From assembly GCF_000770795.1 (NCBI RefSeq), contig NZ_JRKJ01000006.1:62001-126000 (forward strand): DNA of 64,000 bases, given 5' to 3'. The notes beneath the pieces are model-generated. The model was not told the origin of the DNA and searched no databases. It saw only the letters and a list, made by a program, of their open reading frames with translations. A program made the translations under genes and the position numbers. This document shows, one piece after another, positions 40,857 through 50,225 of the stretch. Positions within the stretch are counted from its first letter, which is position 1. Every line of letters starts with the position of its first letter. Source of the stretch: Lysobacter dokdonensis DS-58. Its GTDB lineage: Bacteria > Pseudomonadota > Gammaproteobacteria > Xanthomonadales > Xanthomonadaceae.

Positions 40857-42068
40857 ATGGACCTGAAATCCGGATATCCCTACTGGGCCGTGAAAAACGG
40901 CCTGATGGCGACGTTCCCGCGGCTGCGCGACGACGCGTCGTGCGACGTCGCCATCATCGGCGGCGGCATCACCGGCGCACTGATCGCGCGCGAATTCGCG
41001 GCGCACGGTTACGACACGCTCGTCCTCGAACAACGCGACATCGCGTGGGGCAGCACGGCGGCGAGCACCGCGCTGTTGCAGTACGAGATCGACACGCACC
41101 TGGTGGATCTCGCCGAACGTTACGGCGCGGACGCGGCGATCCTCGCCTACGGCGCATGCAACACCGCCGTCGAACAATTGACGGACCTTGCGCACGAAGT
41201 GCGTGACGTCGGCTTCGCCCGCGTCGCGAGCCTCTACTACGCGAGCCGGAAGCGCGACGTGCCCGCGATGCGCGACGAACATGCGGCGCGCGCACACATC
41301 GGCCTGGACGTGCAATGGCTCGACGCCGGCGCGATCCGCGAACGCTACGGATTCGACTCGCCCGCGGCGATCCTCAGCAGGCAGGCAGGCCGTGTGGATC
41401 CGTATCGGCTCGCGAGCCGCCTGTTCAAGCGCCTAGAAAAACGCGGCGTGCGCATCCACGACCGCACCGTGGTGACGGCGATGCACCCGACGTCGCGCCG
41501 CGTGGTGCTCGACTGCGACTGCGGCGCACGCATCGACGCCAAGCACGTCGTCATCGCCGCCGGTTATGCCTCGCAACACTGGCTCGACAAACGCGTGGCG
41601 AAGAACCGCAGCAGCTATGCGTACATCACCGACCCCTTCGATGCGGGCATGCTGGGCGCGTTCGACGACACCATCGCATGGGAGACCGCGCGGCCATATC
41701 TTTATCTGCGCAACACCGAGGACGGCCGCCTGCTCGTCGGCGGCGAAGACGATGCGTGCGATGTGCCGTCGCGGCGCGACAAGCGCGTCGACAAGAAGGC
41801 CCGCAAGCTCGTCGAACGCACCCGCGAACTCCTCCCGCACCTCGACCCGCGCCCGGCGTTCTCCTGGGCCGGCACCTTCGCCGAAACCGAAGACGGCCTC
41901 CCGTTCTTCGGCCCGCACGCACAACACGGCCCGCGCGTGCAATTCGCGATGGCCTACGGCGGCAACGGCATCACGTATTCGATGATCGGCGCGGGGTTGC
42001 TGCGCGCGCACGTGGAGCGGCGTGCGCATCCGTTGAAGCGATTGTTCGGGTTTGGGCGGCTGAGCTAA
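40857..42068 (+). CDS. FAD-dependent oxidoreductase (DAO family)
   Basis: 403 aa. The Rossmann motif VAIIGGGITGALIAREFAAHG is preceded by a short lead (SGYPYWAVKNGL) typical of OrdL/PuuB-like amine oxidoreductases. LEQRDIAWGSTAASTALLQ contacts FAD. The C-terminal half has YLRNTEDGRLLVGGEDD and FAETEDGLPFFGPH, then MAYGGNGITYSMIGA. The substrate is likely a secondary amine or amino acid but cannot be identified. It is unrelated in position to the DadA-like gene at 5569. It lies between purA and a UvrA paralogue. Confidence 0.85.
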   Translation: MDLKSGYPYWAVKNGLMATFPRLRDDASCDVAIIGGGITGALIAREFAAHGYDTLVLEQRDIAWGSTAASTALLQYEIDTHLVDLAERYGADAAILAYGACNTAVEQLTDLAHEVRDVGFARVASLYYASRKRDVPAMRDEHAARAHIGLDVQWLDAGAIRERYGFDSPAAILSRQAGRVDPYRLASRLFKRLEKRGVRIHDRTVVTAMHPTSRRVVLDCDCGARIDAKHVVIAAGYASQHWLDKRVAKNRSSYAYITDPFDAGMLGAFDDTIAWETARPYLYLRNTEDGRLLVGGEDDACDVPSRRDKRVDKKARKLVERTRELLPHLDPRPAFSWAGTFAETEDGLPFFGPHAQHGPRVQFAMAYGGNGITYSMIGAGLLRAHVERRAHPLKRLFGFGRLS

Positions 42069-42112
42069 GTCTCTTCACCCCAACTCCCACCCCCGGCTGT
42101 TTGCATTGGCCA

Positions 42113-44767
42113 ATGGCCCAACGCAAACGCACCCCCGACGACTTCGTCCGCGTCCGCGGGGCGCGGGAACACAATCTCAAGGACGTCGACGTCGACATTC
42201 CGCGCGACGCGCTCGTCGTGTTCTCGGGGGTGTCGGGGTCGGGGAAGTCGTCGCTCGCGTTCGGCACGTTGTACGCGGAGGCGCAGCGGCGGTATTTCGA
42301 ATCGGTCAATCCGTATGCGCGGCGGTTGATCGACCAGGTCGGCATCCCCGATGTCGACAGTATCGAAGGCTTGCCGCCCGCGGTGGCATTGCAGCAGCAG
42401 CGGGGCACGCCGAGCGTGCGGTCGTCGGTGGGCAGCGTCACGACGCTCTCGAGCCTCGTGCGCATGCTGTATTCGCGCGCAGGCGAATATCCGCCGAAGC
42501 AGCCGATGCTCTACGCCGAGGACTTCTCGCCCAATACGGCCAACGGTGCGTGCCCCGAGTGCCACGGCCTCGGCAACGTGTATGCGGTGACAGAGCGGTC
42601 GATGGTGCCCGATCCGTCGCTGACGATCCGCGAGAAGGCCATCGCCGCATGGCCGCCCGCATGGCATGGGCAGAACCTGCGCGACATCCTGGTGACGCTC
42701 GGGTACGACGTCGACACGCCGTGGCGCGACCTGCCGAAGAAGGACCGCGACTGGATCCTCTTCACCGAAGAGCAGCCGACGGTGCCGGTGTATCCCGGCT
42801 TCACGCCGAAGGAAACGCGTGCGGCGGTGCGTCGCAAGGAAGAGCCCGCGTACATGGGCACGTTCATGGGTGCGCGCAAGTATGTGCGGCACACGTTCGC
42901 GACCACGCAGAGCGCGACGATGAAAAAGCGCGTGGCGCGTTTCATGGTCGGCAGTGTCTGTCCGGTGTGCGACGGAAAGCGGTTGAAGCGCGAGGCGCTG
43001 TCGGTGACGTTCGCCGGGCTCGACATCGCCGAACTCACCGCCCTGTCGCTCGATCGCATGGCCGATGTCCTGCGGCCTGCGGCGGAAGGACGTTTCAACG
43101 AAGCAGTGTCGAGCAAGACGCTCGATCGCGCGAGCGCCAAGCGCGACACCGCACGCCGCGTCGCCGCCGGCGGTTCGGCACACACCGGCTCTTCGGACGT
43201 CCGGCGCACGCCCAATCTCTCGGAGGAAAAGCGCATCGCCGCGCAACGCCTCAGCGAAGACCTCGTGGACCGCATCGCCACGTTGCAGGCGCTCGGCCTC
43301 GGATACCTCGCGATGGATCGCACGACGCCGACGCTGTCCCCCGGCGAACTGCAACGCCTGCGCCTGGCCACGCAGATCCGCTCGCACCTGTTCGGTGTCG
43401 TGTACGTCCTGGACGAACCCTCCGCCGGATTGCATCCCGCGGACAGCGAGGCGTTGCACACCGCGCTGGATCAACTGCGCGCAGCGGGCAACACGATCTT
43501 CGTCGTCGAACATGATCTGGAGATGATGCGGCGCGCCGACTGGCTCATCGACGTCGGGCCCGAAGCGGGCCAGCATGGCGGCACGATCCTCTACAGCGGT
43601 CCGCCCGACGGGCTGTCGAAGATCGACGAATCGCGCACGCGCCGTTATCTGTTCGGCGAAGCCGCGCCCGTGCATCGCGACCGCCGTGCGCCCGCGGGAT
43701 GGCTCGCACTCGCGCACGTCTCGCGCAACAACCTGCATGCGCTGGACGCACGCTTCCCGCTCGGCGTATTCACCGCGGTCACCGGCATCTCCGGTTCGGG
43801 GAAGTCGAGCCTCGTGAGCCAGGCGTTGGTCGACCTGATCTGCGCGCATCTCGGCACCGCGCCCGAAGCCGAGGAAGAGGAGAGCGAAGTTCCCACGGTC
43901 GTGCAACTGACGACGGGCCGCATCGCCTCGGGCGCCGAGGCCATTCGTCGCCTGGTCAATGTCGACCAGAAGCCCATCGGCCGCACGCCGCGTTCGAACC
44001 TGGCGACGTACACCGGCCTGTTCGACCACGTGCGCAAGCTCTTCGCCGCGACGAAAGCCGCGAAGGCGCGCAAGTACGACGCCGGCCAGTTTTCCTTCAA
44101 CGTCGCGAAGGGCCGCTGCCCGACGTGCGAAGGCGAGGGCTTCGTGAGCGTCGAGCTGCTCTTCATGCCGAGCGTGTTCGCGCCGTGCCCGACGTGCCAC
44201 GGCGCGCGCTACGACGCGAAGACGCTCGAGATCGAATTCAACGGGAAGAACATCGCGCAGATCCTCGGGATGACGGTCGATGAAGCGCTGTCGTTCTTCG
44301 AAAACGAAGCGGCCCTGCATCGCCCGCTCGCTTTGCTGCACGATATCGGACTGGGCTACCTGCGCCTCGGGCAACCCGCGACCGAACTCTCCGGCGGCGA
44401 AGCGCAGCGCATCAAGCTCGCCACCGAACTGCAACGCAGCCAGCGCGGCGATACGTTGTACGTGCTCGATGAACCGACGACCGGCCTGCATCCTGCCGAC
44501 GTCGATCGGCTGATGCGCCAACTGCACGGGCTCGTCGATGCGGGCAACACGGTCGTCGTCGTCGAACACGAAATGCGCGTCGTCGCCGACGCCGATTGGG
44601 TCGTCGATGTCGGGCCCGGGGCGGGCGAGGCAGGCGGGCGCATCGTCGCCGAAGGCACGCCCGAGGCCGTCGCCAAGGCGAAAGACAGCCGTACTGCCGC
44701 GTACCTGCGCGCCGTGCTGTCGGTCGGCGCCAAACCGAACAAGCACTTACGCATGACGGCGACGTGA
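42113..44767 (+). CDS. UvrA-like ABC-type ATPase lacking the UvrB-binding domain
   Basis: 884 aa from the ATG at 42113; no ribosome site is visible. Two ABC ATPase modules: Walker A GVSGSGKSSLAF at residues 39-50 and GISGSGKSSLVS in the second half, with signatures SPGELQRLRLA and LSGGEAQRIKLA. In E. coli UvrA about 110 residues (UvrB-binding domain) plus the first Cys pair of zinc finger 1 lie between VGEPRCPDH and GACPTCDGLG. Here RAGEYPPKQP runs almost directly into GACPECHGLG (residues 147-153), so that domain is missing. The second zinc module (CPTCEGEG, CPTCHGAR) is intact. UvrA2-type proteins of this architecture are linked to drug tolerance or export of DNA-binding compounds in some actinomycetes. 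Not a substitute for true UvrA. Confidence 0.92.
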   Translation: MAQRKRTPDDFVRVRGAREHNLKDVDVDIPRDALVVFSGVSGSGKSSLAFGTLYAEAQRRYFESVNPYARRLIDQVGIPDVDSIEGLPPAVALQQQRGTPSVRSSVGSVTTLSSLVRMLYSRAGEYPPKQPMLYAEDFSPNTANGACPECHGLGNVYAVTERSMVPDPSLTIREKAIAAWPPAWHGQNLRDILVTLGYDVDTPWRDLPKKDRDWILFTEEQPTVPVYPGFTPKETRAAVRRKEEPAYMGTFMGARKYVRHTFATTQSATMKKRVARFMVGSVCPVCDGKRLKREALSVTFAGLDIAELTALSLDRMADVLRPAAEGRFNEAVSSKTLDRASAKRDTARRVAAGGSAHTGSSDVRRTPNLSEEKRIAAQRLSEDLVDRIATLQALGLGYLAMDRTTPTLSPGELQRLRLATQIRSHLFGVVYVLDEPSAGLHPADSEALHTALDQLRAAGNTIFVVEHDLEMMRRADWLIDVGPEAGQHGGTILYSGPPDGLSKIDESRTRRYLFGEAAPVHRDRRAPAGWLALAHVSRNNLHALDARFPLGVFTAVTGISGSGKSSLVSQALVDLICAHLGTAPEAEEEESEVPTVVQLTTGRIASGAEAIRRLVNVDQKPIGRTPRSNLATYTGLFDHVRKLFAATKAAKARKYDAGQFSFNVAKGRCPTCEGEGFVSVELLFMPSVFAPCPTCHGARYDAKTLEIEFNGKNIAQILGMTVDEALSFFENEAALHRPLALLHDIGLGYLRLGQPATELSGGEAQRIKLATELQRSQRGDTLYVLDEPTTGLHPADVDRLMRQLHGLVDAGNTVVVVEHEMRVVADADWVVDVGPGAGEAGGRIVAEGTPEAVAKAKDSRTAAYLRAVLSVGAKPNKHLRMTAT

Positions 44768-44858
44768 ATCATGACTTCCGGCGGTGGGGCGCGGTCGCCT
44801 GCGCCTGCACCATCGGCGAATCCGCCCGCAGGGGGCGGCACTCATCAGGGATCCACGC

Positions 44859-47513
44859 ATGCGTCGTCTCCTCGTTTCCGCCATTGCGCTCGCGCTCGCC
44901 GGCGCCACCCTCGACGTCGCCGCGCAATCGGCCACGCCCCACGTCGCGCCGCCCGTCACCGATGCGACGACGCAATTGCCGCGCAACGTGCGCCCCACCA
45001 ACTACACCATCGCGGTGGTGCCGCACGCCGACAAGATGACCTTCGATGGCAAGATCGCCATCGCGGTCGACGTGCTGGAACCGACCGACAAGATCGTGTT
45101 GAACGCGGTCGACATGACGTTCGCGAACACGGTGCTCAACCCGCGCAACGGCAAGGTGCAGAAGCCGAAGGTCGCCATCGACGCCGCTTCGCAGACCGTG
45201 ACGTTCACCTTCGACGCGCCGCTGCCCGCTGGCCAGTACCTGCTGTCGACCGATTACACCGGCAAGATCGGCACGCAGGCCAACGGCCTGTTCGCGATCG
45301 ACTACGAAAACAAGGCCGGCAAGCAGCGAGCGCTTTACACGCAGTTCGAGGCGTCCGATGCCCGCAAGTTCATCCCGTCGTTCGACGAGCCGAACCACAA
45401 GGCGGTGTTCGACCTCAGCGCCGACGTGCCGTCCGACCAGATGGCCGTCAGCAACATGCCGGTCGCCGACTCGAAGGATCTCGGCAATGGCCTGAAGCGC
45501 GTGAAGTTCCAGACGTCTCCGAAGATGTCGACCTATCTGTTGTTCTTCGGCGTGGGTGATTTCGAGCGCGCGACGAAGATGCAGGGCCCGACCGAAGTCG
45601 GCGTGGTCACGCAGCGCGGCGTGACGGACCAGGCGAAGTTTGCGCTGGATTCCTCGGCCGACGTGCTGAAGGAATACAACGACTACTTCGCGACGCCGTA
45701 TCCGCTGCCGAAGCTCGACAACGTCGCCTCCCCCGGCCGCAGCCAATTCTTCGGCGCGATGGAGAACTGGGGCGCGATCTACACCTTCGAATACGCGCTG
45801 CTGCTCGATCCGTCGATCTCCACGCAATCCGACAAGCAGGGCGTGTTCTCCATCGCCGCGCATGAAATCGCGCACCAATGGTTCGGCGACCTGGTGACGA
45901 TGAGCTGGTGGGACGACCTGTGGCTCAACGAAGGCTTCGCCACGTGGATGGCCGCGCGCACCACGCAGAAGCTGCATCCGGAATGGAACACGGTGCTGGG
46001 CAAGGTCGGTCAGCGCGAAGCGGCGATGGGCCTGGACGCGGTGGCCACCACGCACCCGGTGGTGCAGAAGGTCGAGACCGTCGAACAGGCCGCGCAGGCG
46101 TTCGACTCGATCACCTACCAGAAGGGCAGCGCCGTCATCGGCATGCTGGAAGGCTACGTCGGCGGCGACAAGTGGCGCGACGGCGTGCGCGCATACATGA
46201 AGACGCACGCGTACGGCAACACGAAGTCCGACGACCTGTGGCGCGCAGTGCAGGACGCCTCGGGTGTGCCGATCCTCGACATCGCGCACGACTTCACGCT
46301 GCAGCCGGGCATCCCGCTGATCCGCGTGGAATCGGCGACGTGCAGCGCGGGCAAGACCACGCTGCAGTTCAAGCAGGGCGAATTCACGCGCGACCGCGCC
46401 GACAAGCAGCCGCTGACCTGGCGCGTGCCGGTCATCGCGCAGAGCGTCGGCGGACAGCCGGCGCGCACGCTGGTGCAGGGCGGCGCGGGTTCGCTCGAAG
46501 TGCCGGGGTGCGGGCCGGTGGTCGTCAACGCGGGCCAGAGCGGTTACTACCGCACGCTGTATACGCCGCAGCAGTTCGCGACGCTGCGCGACGGCTTCGC
46601 GAAGGTCGCGCCGATCGACCAGCTCGGCGTGATGAACGACGTGTGGGCGCTCGGCATGGCCGGCCTGCAGTCGTCGTCCGATTACCTCGACCTCGCGATG
46701 CGCGTGCCGGCCGATGCCGACCCGCAGATCTGGGGCGACATCGCCGACAGCTTCGCCTCGCTCGACAACTACTACCGCGGCGATGCGCAGCGCCAGGCGC
46801 GTTTCCGCAAGTTCGCGGTGAAGACCTTGCAGCCGGTGATGGCACGCGTGGGCTGGGAAGCGAAGCCGGGCGAGGCCGACCCGGTCGCGATCCAGCGCAC
46901 GACGCTGATCGGCACGCTCTCGCAGCTCGGCGACGAACAGGTGATCGCCGAAGCGCGCCGTCGCTTCGCCGCGTCGGAAACCGATGCCAATGCGATGCCC
47001 GCGCCGCTGCGCCGCACGATCCTCGGCGTGGTCGCCGCGCACGCGGATGCCGAAACGTGGGAGAAGCTGCACACGATGGCGAAGAACGAAAAGACGCCGC
47101 TCGTGCGCGACCAGCTCTACACGATGCTCTCGATCGCGCAGGATCCGGACGTCGCGCAGCGTGCGCTGGACCTGGCGCTCACCGACGAACCGGGCGAGAC
47201 CAACAGCGCGAGCATGATCTCGTACGTCGCGCAGCAACACCCGGACAAGGCGTTCGACTTCGCGCTGGCGCACCAGGCGCAGGTCGGCAAGCGCGTCGAC
47301 ACCACGTCGCAGAGCCGTTATTACCCGAGTCTGGCGAGTTCCTCGCTGGACCCGGCGATGGTCGGCAAGTTGCGTTCGTACGCCGACAAGCACATCGCCG
47401 CCAGCTCGCGCCGCCCGACCGACACGGCCATCGCCAACATCGAGTACCGCCTGAAGATCCGCAAGGACCGCCTGGCGCAGATCGATGCATGGCTGGCGAA
47501 GAACGGCGGTTGA
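44859..47513 (+). CDS. Exported M1 family aminopeptidase
   Basis: 884 aa from the ATG at 44859. MRRLLVSAIALALAGATLDVAAQ is a signal peptide. M1 hallmarks are the substrate motif GAMENWG, the zinc site HEIAH at 335-339 and the third ligand E358 in WLNEGF, at the exact 18-residue spacing. An ERAP1-type C-terminal helical domain follows (residues about 540-870). It removes N-terminal residues from peptides in the periplasm or outside the cell, complementing the S9 and M4 enzymes in this window. A hairpin follows the stop. Confidence 0.95.
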   Translation: MRRLLVSAIALALAGATLDVAAQSATPHVAPPVTDATTQLPRNVRPTNYTIAVVPHADKMTFDGKIAIAVDVLEPTDKIVLNAVDMTFANTVLNPRNGKVQKPKVAIDAASQTVTFTFDAPLPAGQYLLSTDYTGKIGTQANGLFAIDYENKAGKQRALYTQFEASDARKFIPSFDEPNHKAVFDLSADVPSDQMAVSNMPVADSKDLGNGLKRVKFQTSPKMSTYLLFFGVGDFERATKMQGPTEVGVVTQRGVTDQAKFALDSSADVLKEYNDYFATPYPLPKLDNVASPGRSQFFGAMENWGAIYTFEYALLLDPSISTQSDKQGVFSIAAHEIAHQWFGDLVTMSWWDDLWLNEGFATWMAARTTQKLHPEWNTVLGKVGQREAAMGLDAVATTHPVVQKVETVEQAAQAFDSITYQKGSAVIGMLEGYVGGDKWRDGVRAYMKTHAYGNTKSDDLWRAVQDASGVPILDIAHDFTLQPGIPLIRVESATCSAGKTTLQFKQGEFTRDRADKQPLTWRVPVIAQSVGGQPARTLVQGGAGSLEVPGCGPVVVNAGQSGYYRTLYTPQQFATLRDGFAKVAPIDQLGVMNDVWALGMAGLQSSSDYLDLAMRVPADADPQIWGDIADSFASLDNYYRGDAQRQARFRKFAVKTLQPVMARVGWEAKPGEADPVAIQRTTLIGTLSQLGDEQVIAEARRRFAASETDANAMPAPLRRTILGVVAAHADAETWEKLHTMAKNEKTPLVRDQLYTMLSIAQDPDVAQRALDLALTDEPGETNSASMISYVAQQHPDKAFDFALAHQAQVGKRVDTTSQSRYYPSLASSSLDPAMVGKLRSYADKHIAASSRRPTDTAIANIEYRLKIRKDRLAQIDAWLAKNGG

Positions 47514-47522
47514 TGCAAGACC

Positions 47523-47550
47523 GGAGGGTGCGCCGGACGGCGCGCCCTCC
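47523..47550 (+). terminator. Hairpin after the M1 aminopeptidase
   Basis: GGAGGGTGCGCC (47523-47534) pairs with GGCGCGCCCTCC (47539-47550), 12 bp with one T-G pair and a GGAC loop, beginning 10 bp after the stop. It is followed by TTCC only, so the call rests on stem strength and position. Confidence 0.65.
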
Positions 47551-47627
47551 TTCCGGCCGGGGCTGCGCTGGCCCTGCGTTAGGGAATAAATAGTCCATCC
47601 GTTCCTGGGCAGGTCCACGCTCCTGTC

Positions 47628-48101
47628 ATGAACGCCGTCGCCACCGCCAGCACCACTGCCATCACCCGCGCCACGCCCGCCGACCTCCCGCGTTTGCTGG
47701 AGGTCTGGGAGACCGCCGTGCGGGCCACCCACGACTTCCTGCCCGCGGGCGAGATCGACCGCTTGCGTCCCCTGGTGCGCGATGCGCTGGGCGCCTTCGA
47801 ACCACTGCATGTCCTGCGCGATGCGCGCGGGCAGGTATTCGCGTTCCTCGGCGTGGCGGAAGGCAGCATCGAAATGCTCTTCGTGCATGCCGATCATCGC
47901 GGATGCGGCGCGGGGCGGCGCTTGGTCGAACACGCCCTGGACGCGTTGTCGGCCGACCGGGTCGACGTGAACGAGCAGAACGTACAGGGCGTCGGCTTCT
48001 ATCGCCGCCTCGGTTTCCGCTTGTCGTCGCGTTCACCGCTCGACGGCCAGGGCCAACCGTATCCGATCCTCCACCTCGTCCGCGACGGCGCACCGCCATG
48101 A
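47628..48101 (+). CDS. YjaB-like GNAT N-acetyltransferase
   Basis: 157 aa. The sequence follows E. coli YjaB closely: VWETAVRATHDFLPAGEIDRL, MLFVHADHRGCGAGRRLVEHAL (the acetyl-CoA pyrophosphate loop), VDVNEQNVQGVGFYRRLGF, and YPILHLVRDG. The acceptor substrate of this subgroup is not known. Its stop overlaps the start of the MscS-type gene by 4 bp (ATGA), so the two are translationally coupled. An AT-richer stretch (GGGAATAAATAG) at about 47582 lies in the promoter region. Confidence 0.92.
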   Translation: MNAVATASTTAITRATPADLPRLLEVWETAVRATHDFLPAGEIDRLRPLVRDALGAFEPLHVLRDARGQVFAFLGVAEGSIEMLFVHADHRGCGAGRRLVEHALDALSADRVDVNEQNVQGVGFYRRLGFRLSSRSPLDGQGQPYPILHLVRDGAPP

Positions 48102-50185
48102 CCGGGCGCGCGTCGGCGCTGCGCTTGCTCGCCGCCGGCGTGTTGTCGCTGTGCGCGTGCGTATCGCTCGCGCAGGCGCCCAATTCGACGCGCGCGCTCG
48201 CCGCGCAGGCCGACGCCATCCGCGCGCAACTGGGCACGGCCACGGAGTCGATCACCGAGGACCGCGCCGATTTCCTGCGGCGCCAGTTGCTCGCCTCGCT
48301 CGATCGTCGCCAGGACATGGTGCGCGCCATCCACGATGTCGAGCGCCTCTCGGGCCAACCCGCGCGCGTGGCCGCGCCCCGGAGCCTGCTCGCGCTCGAC
48401 GACCTCCGTCGCGAGATCCAGCGCCTCGATGCGGACCTCGACAGCGGCCGGCGCCGCATGTCGCTGCTCGAGCAGGAACGCACCGTGATGGCCACGCAAC
48501 TCACGGAGAAAGTGGCGGCCGAACGCACGTTGCTGGACGCACGCGCCGAACCCGACGCCATCGCGATGGCAAAGCTCGAAACCGCACTCACCGAATCGGT
48601 CACCGCCGAGACCGACATGATGCTGCGCCTGCTGCGCGTGCAGCAGACGTTCGCGCAGGCGCAGCGCGATGCCATTGCGACGGCCTTGGCGGCATCGAGT
48701 ACCCGCGACGTCACGGTGACCGACCGCGATGCGGCCGACGTCAACGCCCGACTGCGCGCCCGCGGCGAAGCCCTGGCGCGCCAGATGGCGGCCGCGACGA
48801 CGCAGCGCGCACGCGCGCGTGCCGAACTCGCGCGCAACGGCGCGACGGCGACGCCGTTGCAACTGGAAGCGATGAAGGAGCGCGTCGCCAACGCCGACAT
48901 CGACATGGAGCTCACGCGCGAAGCGCGCACGAACCTCGCGACCGAACAACTCGCCTGGCAGACGGCGGTCCGCATCTACCGCGATCGCGACGAAAGCGCG
49001 ATCGTCGAAGCGCGGCGACATGGGCCGATGCTGGTCGAACGCCTGGAACGCCGTCGCGATTTCCTCGCCTCGATGTCCGACCAGATCCTGATGCGCAGCG
49101 GGATGCTCTCGACCGAGCTTGCGCAGAACCCGGGCGCTTCGGACGCCGCCGACAAGCGCGCCCTGCGCGACGTCTTCGACCAGCGCCTGCAGATGGTGCA
49201 GCGGGCGCGCTTCGACGAATCCCGCCTGATCGATCTGATCGCGCGCATGCGCGAGGACTTCGACGCGCGCGCCAGCGCATACGGATTCCGCGAGCGCGTC
49301 AATCTCGCGTGGGCCTTCGTCCGCGATGCGGTGTTGCGCGCGTGGAACTTCGAGGTCTTCACCGTGAACCAGACCGTCGAGGTCGACGGCCGAAAGACGC
49401 AGGTGCCGCGCGGCGTGACGGTCGGCAAGATCGTGAAGGCGCCCCTGCTGCTGGTGTTGAGCCTGTTCCTCGCGGCCAAGCTCACGTCGTGGTGGGAGCG
49501 CTGGCTGCATCGCCGCCGTGGCATGGACGAAGGCCGCGCGCGATTGTTGCGGCGCTGGGCGCTGGCGTTGCTCGTCGCGGCCTGCGTGCTTGCAAGCCTC
49601 GCAATCGCGGGCATCCCGCTCGCCGCGTTCGCGTTCATCGGCGGCGCCGTGGCCATCGGCATCGGCTTCGGGATGCAGGCCTTGTTCAAGAACCTCATCA
49701 GCGGCGTGCTCGTGCTGATCGAGCGCCCCTTCCGCCTGGGCGATGTGATCGAAGTCGGCACGATGCGCGGGATGGTCGTCGACATCGACCTGCGCACGTC
49801 GGTCGTGCGCGACGCCGATGGCGCGGACACGCTGATCCCCAATTCCGTGCTGATGGAGGAGAACGTCAAGAACGTCACCTACCGCACCCGCATGCAGCGC
49901 CAGACGCTGCCCGTCGTGGTGGATGGCGATTCCGAACCGCGCGCCGTCATCGAGGCGATGCGCACCGCGGCGCAGCGCCATGGCCAACTCGTCGACGATC
50001 CCGAGCCGACGGTGCTGCTGGAAGACTTCGCCGACAACGGGCTGCGCTTCGTGCTGCATTACTGGATCGAGTTGGTGCCTGGCATGGACCGGCGGCGCGT
50101 GTCGAGCGACCTGCGCATGATGATCCTCGGCGCGTTCGAGGACGCCGGCATCAAGATGGCACCGCCGCCGCCCATCGTGCGTTAG
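48098..50185 (+). CDS. MscS-type mechanosensitive channel with long periplasmic domain
   Basis: 695 aa. A signal peptide (LLAAGVLSLCACVSLAQ) is followed by a 400-residue charged, coiled-coil-rich region, probably periplasmic. Then come membrane helices (VGKIVKAPLLLVLSLFLAA, WALALLVAACVLASLAI, LAAFAFIGGAVAIGIGFGMQ). The last is the Gly/Ala-packed MscS pore helix, near residues 505-530. The beta-domain (RPFRLGDVIEVGTMRG, IPNSVLMEENVKN) and alpha/beta C-terminus complete the channel. It resembles MscK/YbdG-like large members and probably protects against osmotic downshock. Confidence 0.9.
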   Translation: MTGRASALRLLAAGVLSLCACVSLAQAPNSTRALAAQADAIRAQLGTATESITEDRADFLRRQLLASLDRRQDMVRAIHDVERLSGQPARVAAPRSLLALDDLRREIQRLDADLDSGRRRMSLLEQERTVMATQLTEKVAAERTLLDARAEPDAIAMAKLETALTESVTAETDMMLRLLRVQQTFAQAQRDAIATALAASSTRDVTVTDRDAADVNARLRARGEALARQMAAATTQRARARAELARNGATATPLQLEAMKERVANADIDMELTREARTNLATEQLAWQTAVRIYRDRDESAIVEARRHGPMLVERLERRRDFLASMSDQILMRSGMLSTELAQNPGASDAADKRALRDVFDQRLQMVQRARFDESRLIDLIARMREDFDARASAYGFRERVNLAWAFVRDAVLRAWNFEVFTVNQTVEVDGRKTQVPRGVTVGKIVKAPLLLVLSLFLAAKLTSWWERWLHRRRGMDEGRARLLRRWALALLVAACVLASLAIAGIPLAAFAFIGGAVAIGIGFGMQALFKNLISGVLVLIERPFRLGDVIEVGTMRGMVVDIDLRTSVVRDADGADTLIPNSVLMEENVKNVTYRTRMQRQTLPVVVDGDSEPRAVIEAMRTAAQRHGQLVDDPEPTVLLEDFADNGLRFVLHYWIELVPGMDRRRVSSDLRMMILGAFEDAGIKMAPPPPIVR

Positions 50186-50190
50186 AGGCG

Positions 50191-50196
50191 TACAAT
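50191..50196 (+). promoter_or_regulatory. Candidate -10 for the STAND/BTAD regulator
   Basis: TACAAT (5/6 match) at 50191-50196, in the 40-bp gap after the MscS gene and 29 bp before the GTG start; AAGGAGG (50211-50217) lies between. No good -35 is seen, so expression could also come from read-through of the upstream pair. Confidence 0.35.
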
Positions 50197-50225
50197 CGAT
50201 CCGCGTTTGGAAGGAGGCTGCGCCG

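Noticed and set aside
44769-47933. 1054-codon minus-strand open frame
   Set aside because: It mirrors the M1 aminopeptidase gene codon for codon, with low-complexity Arg/Val/His composition; no start signal or family match.
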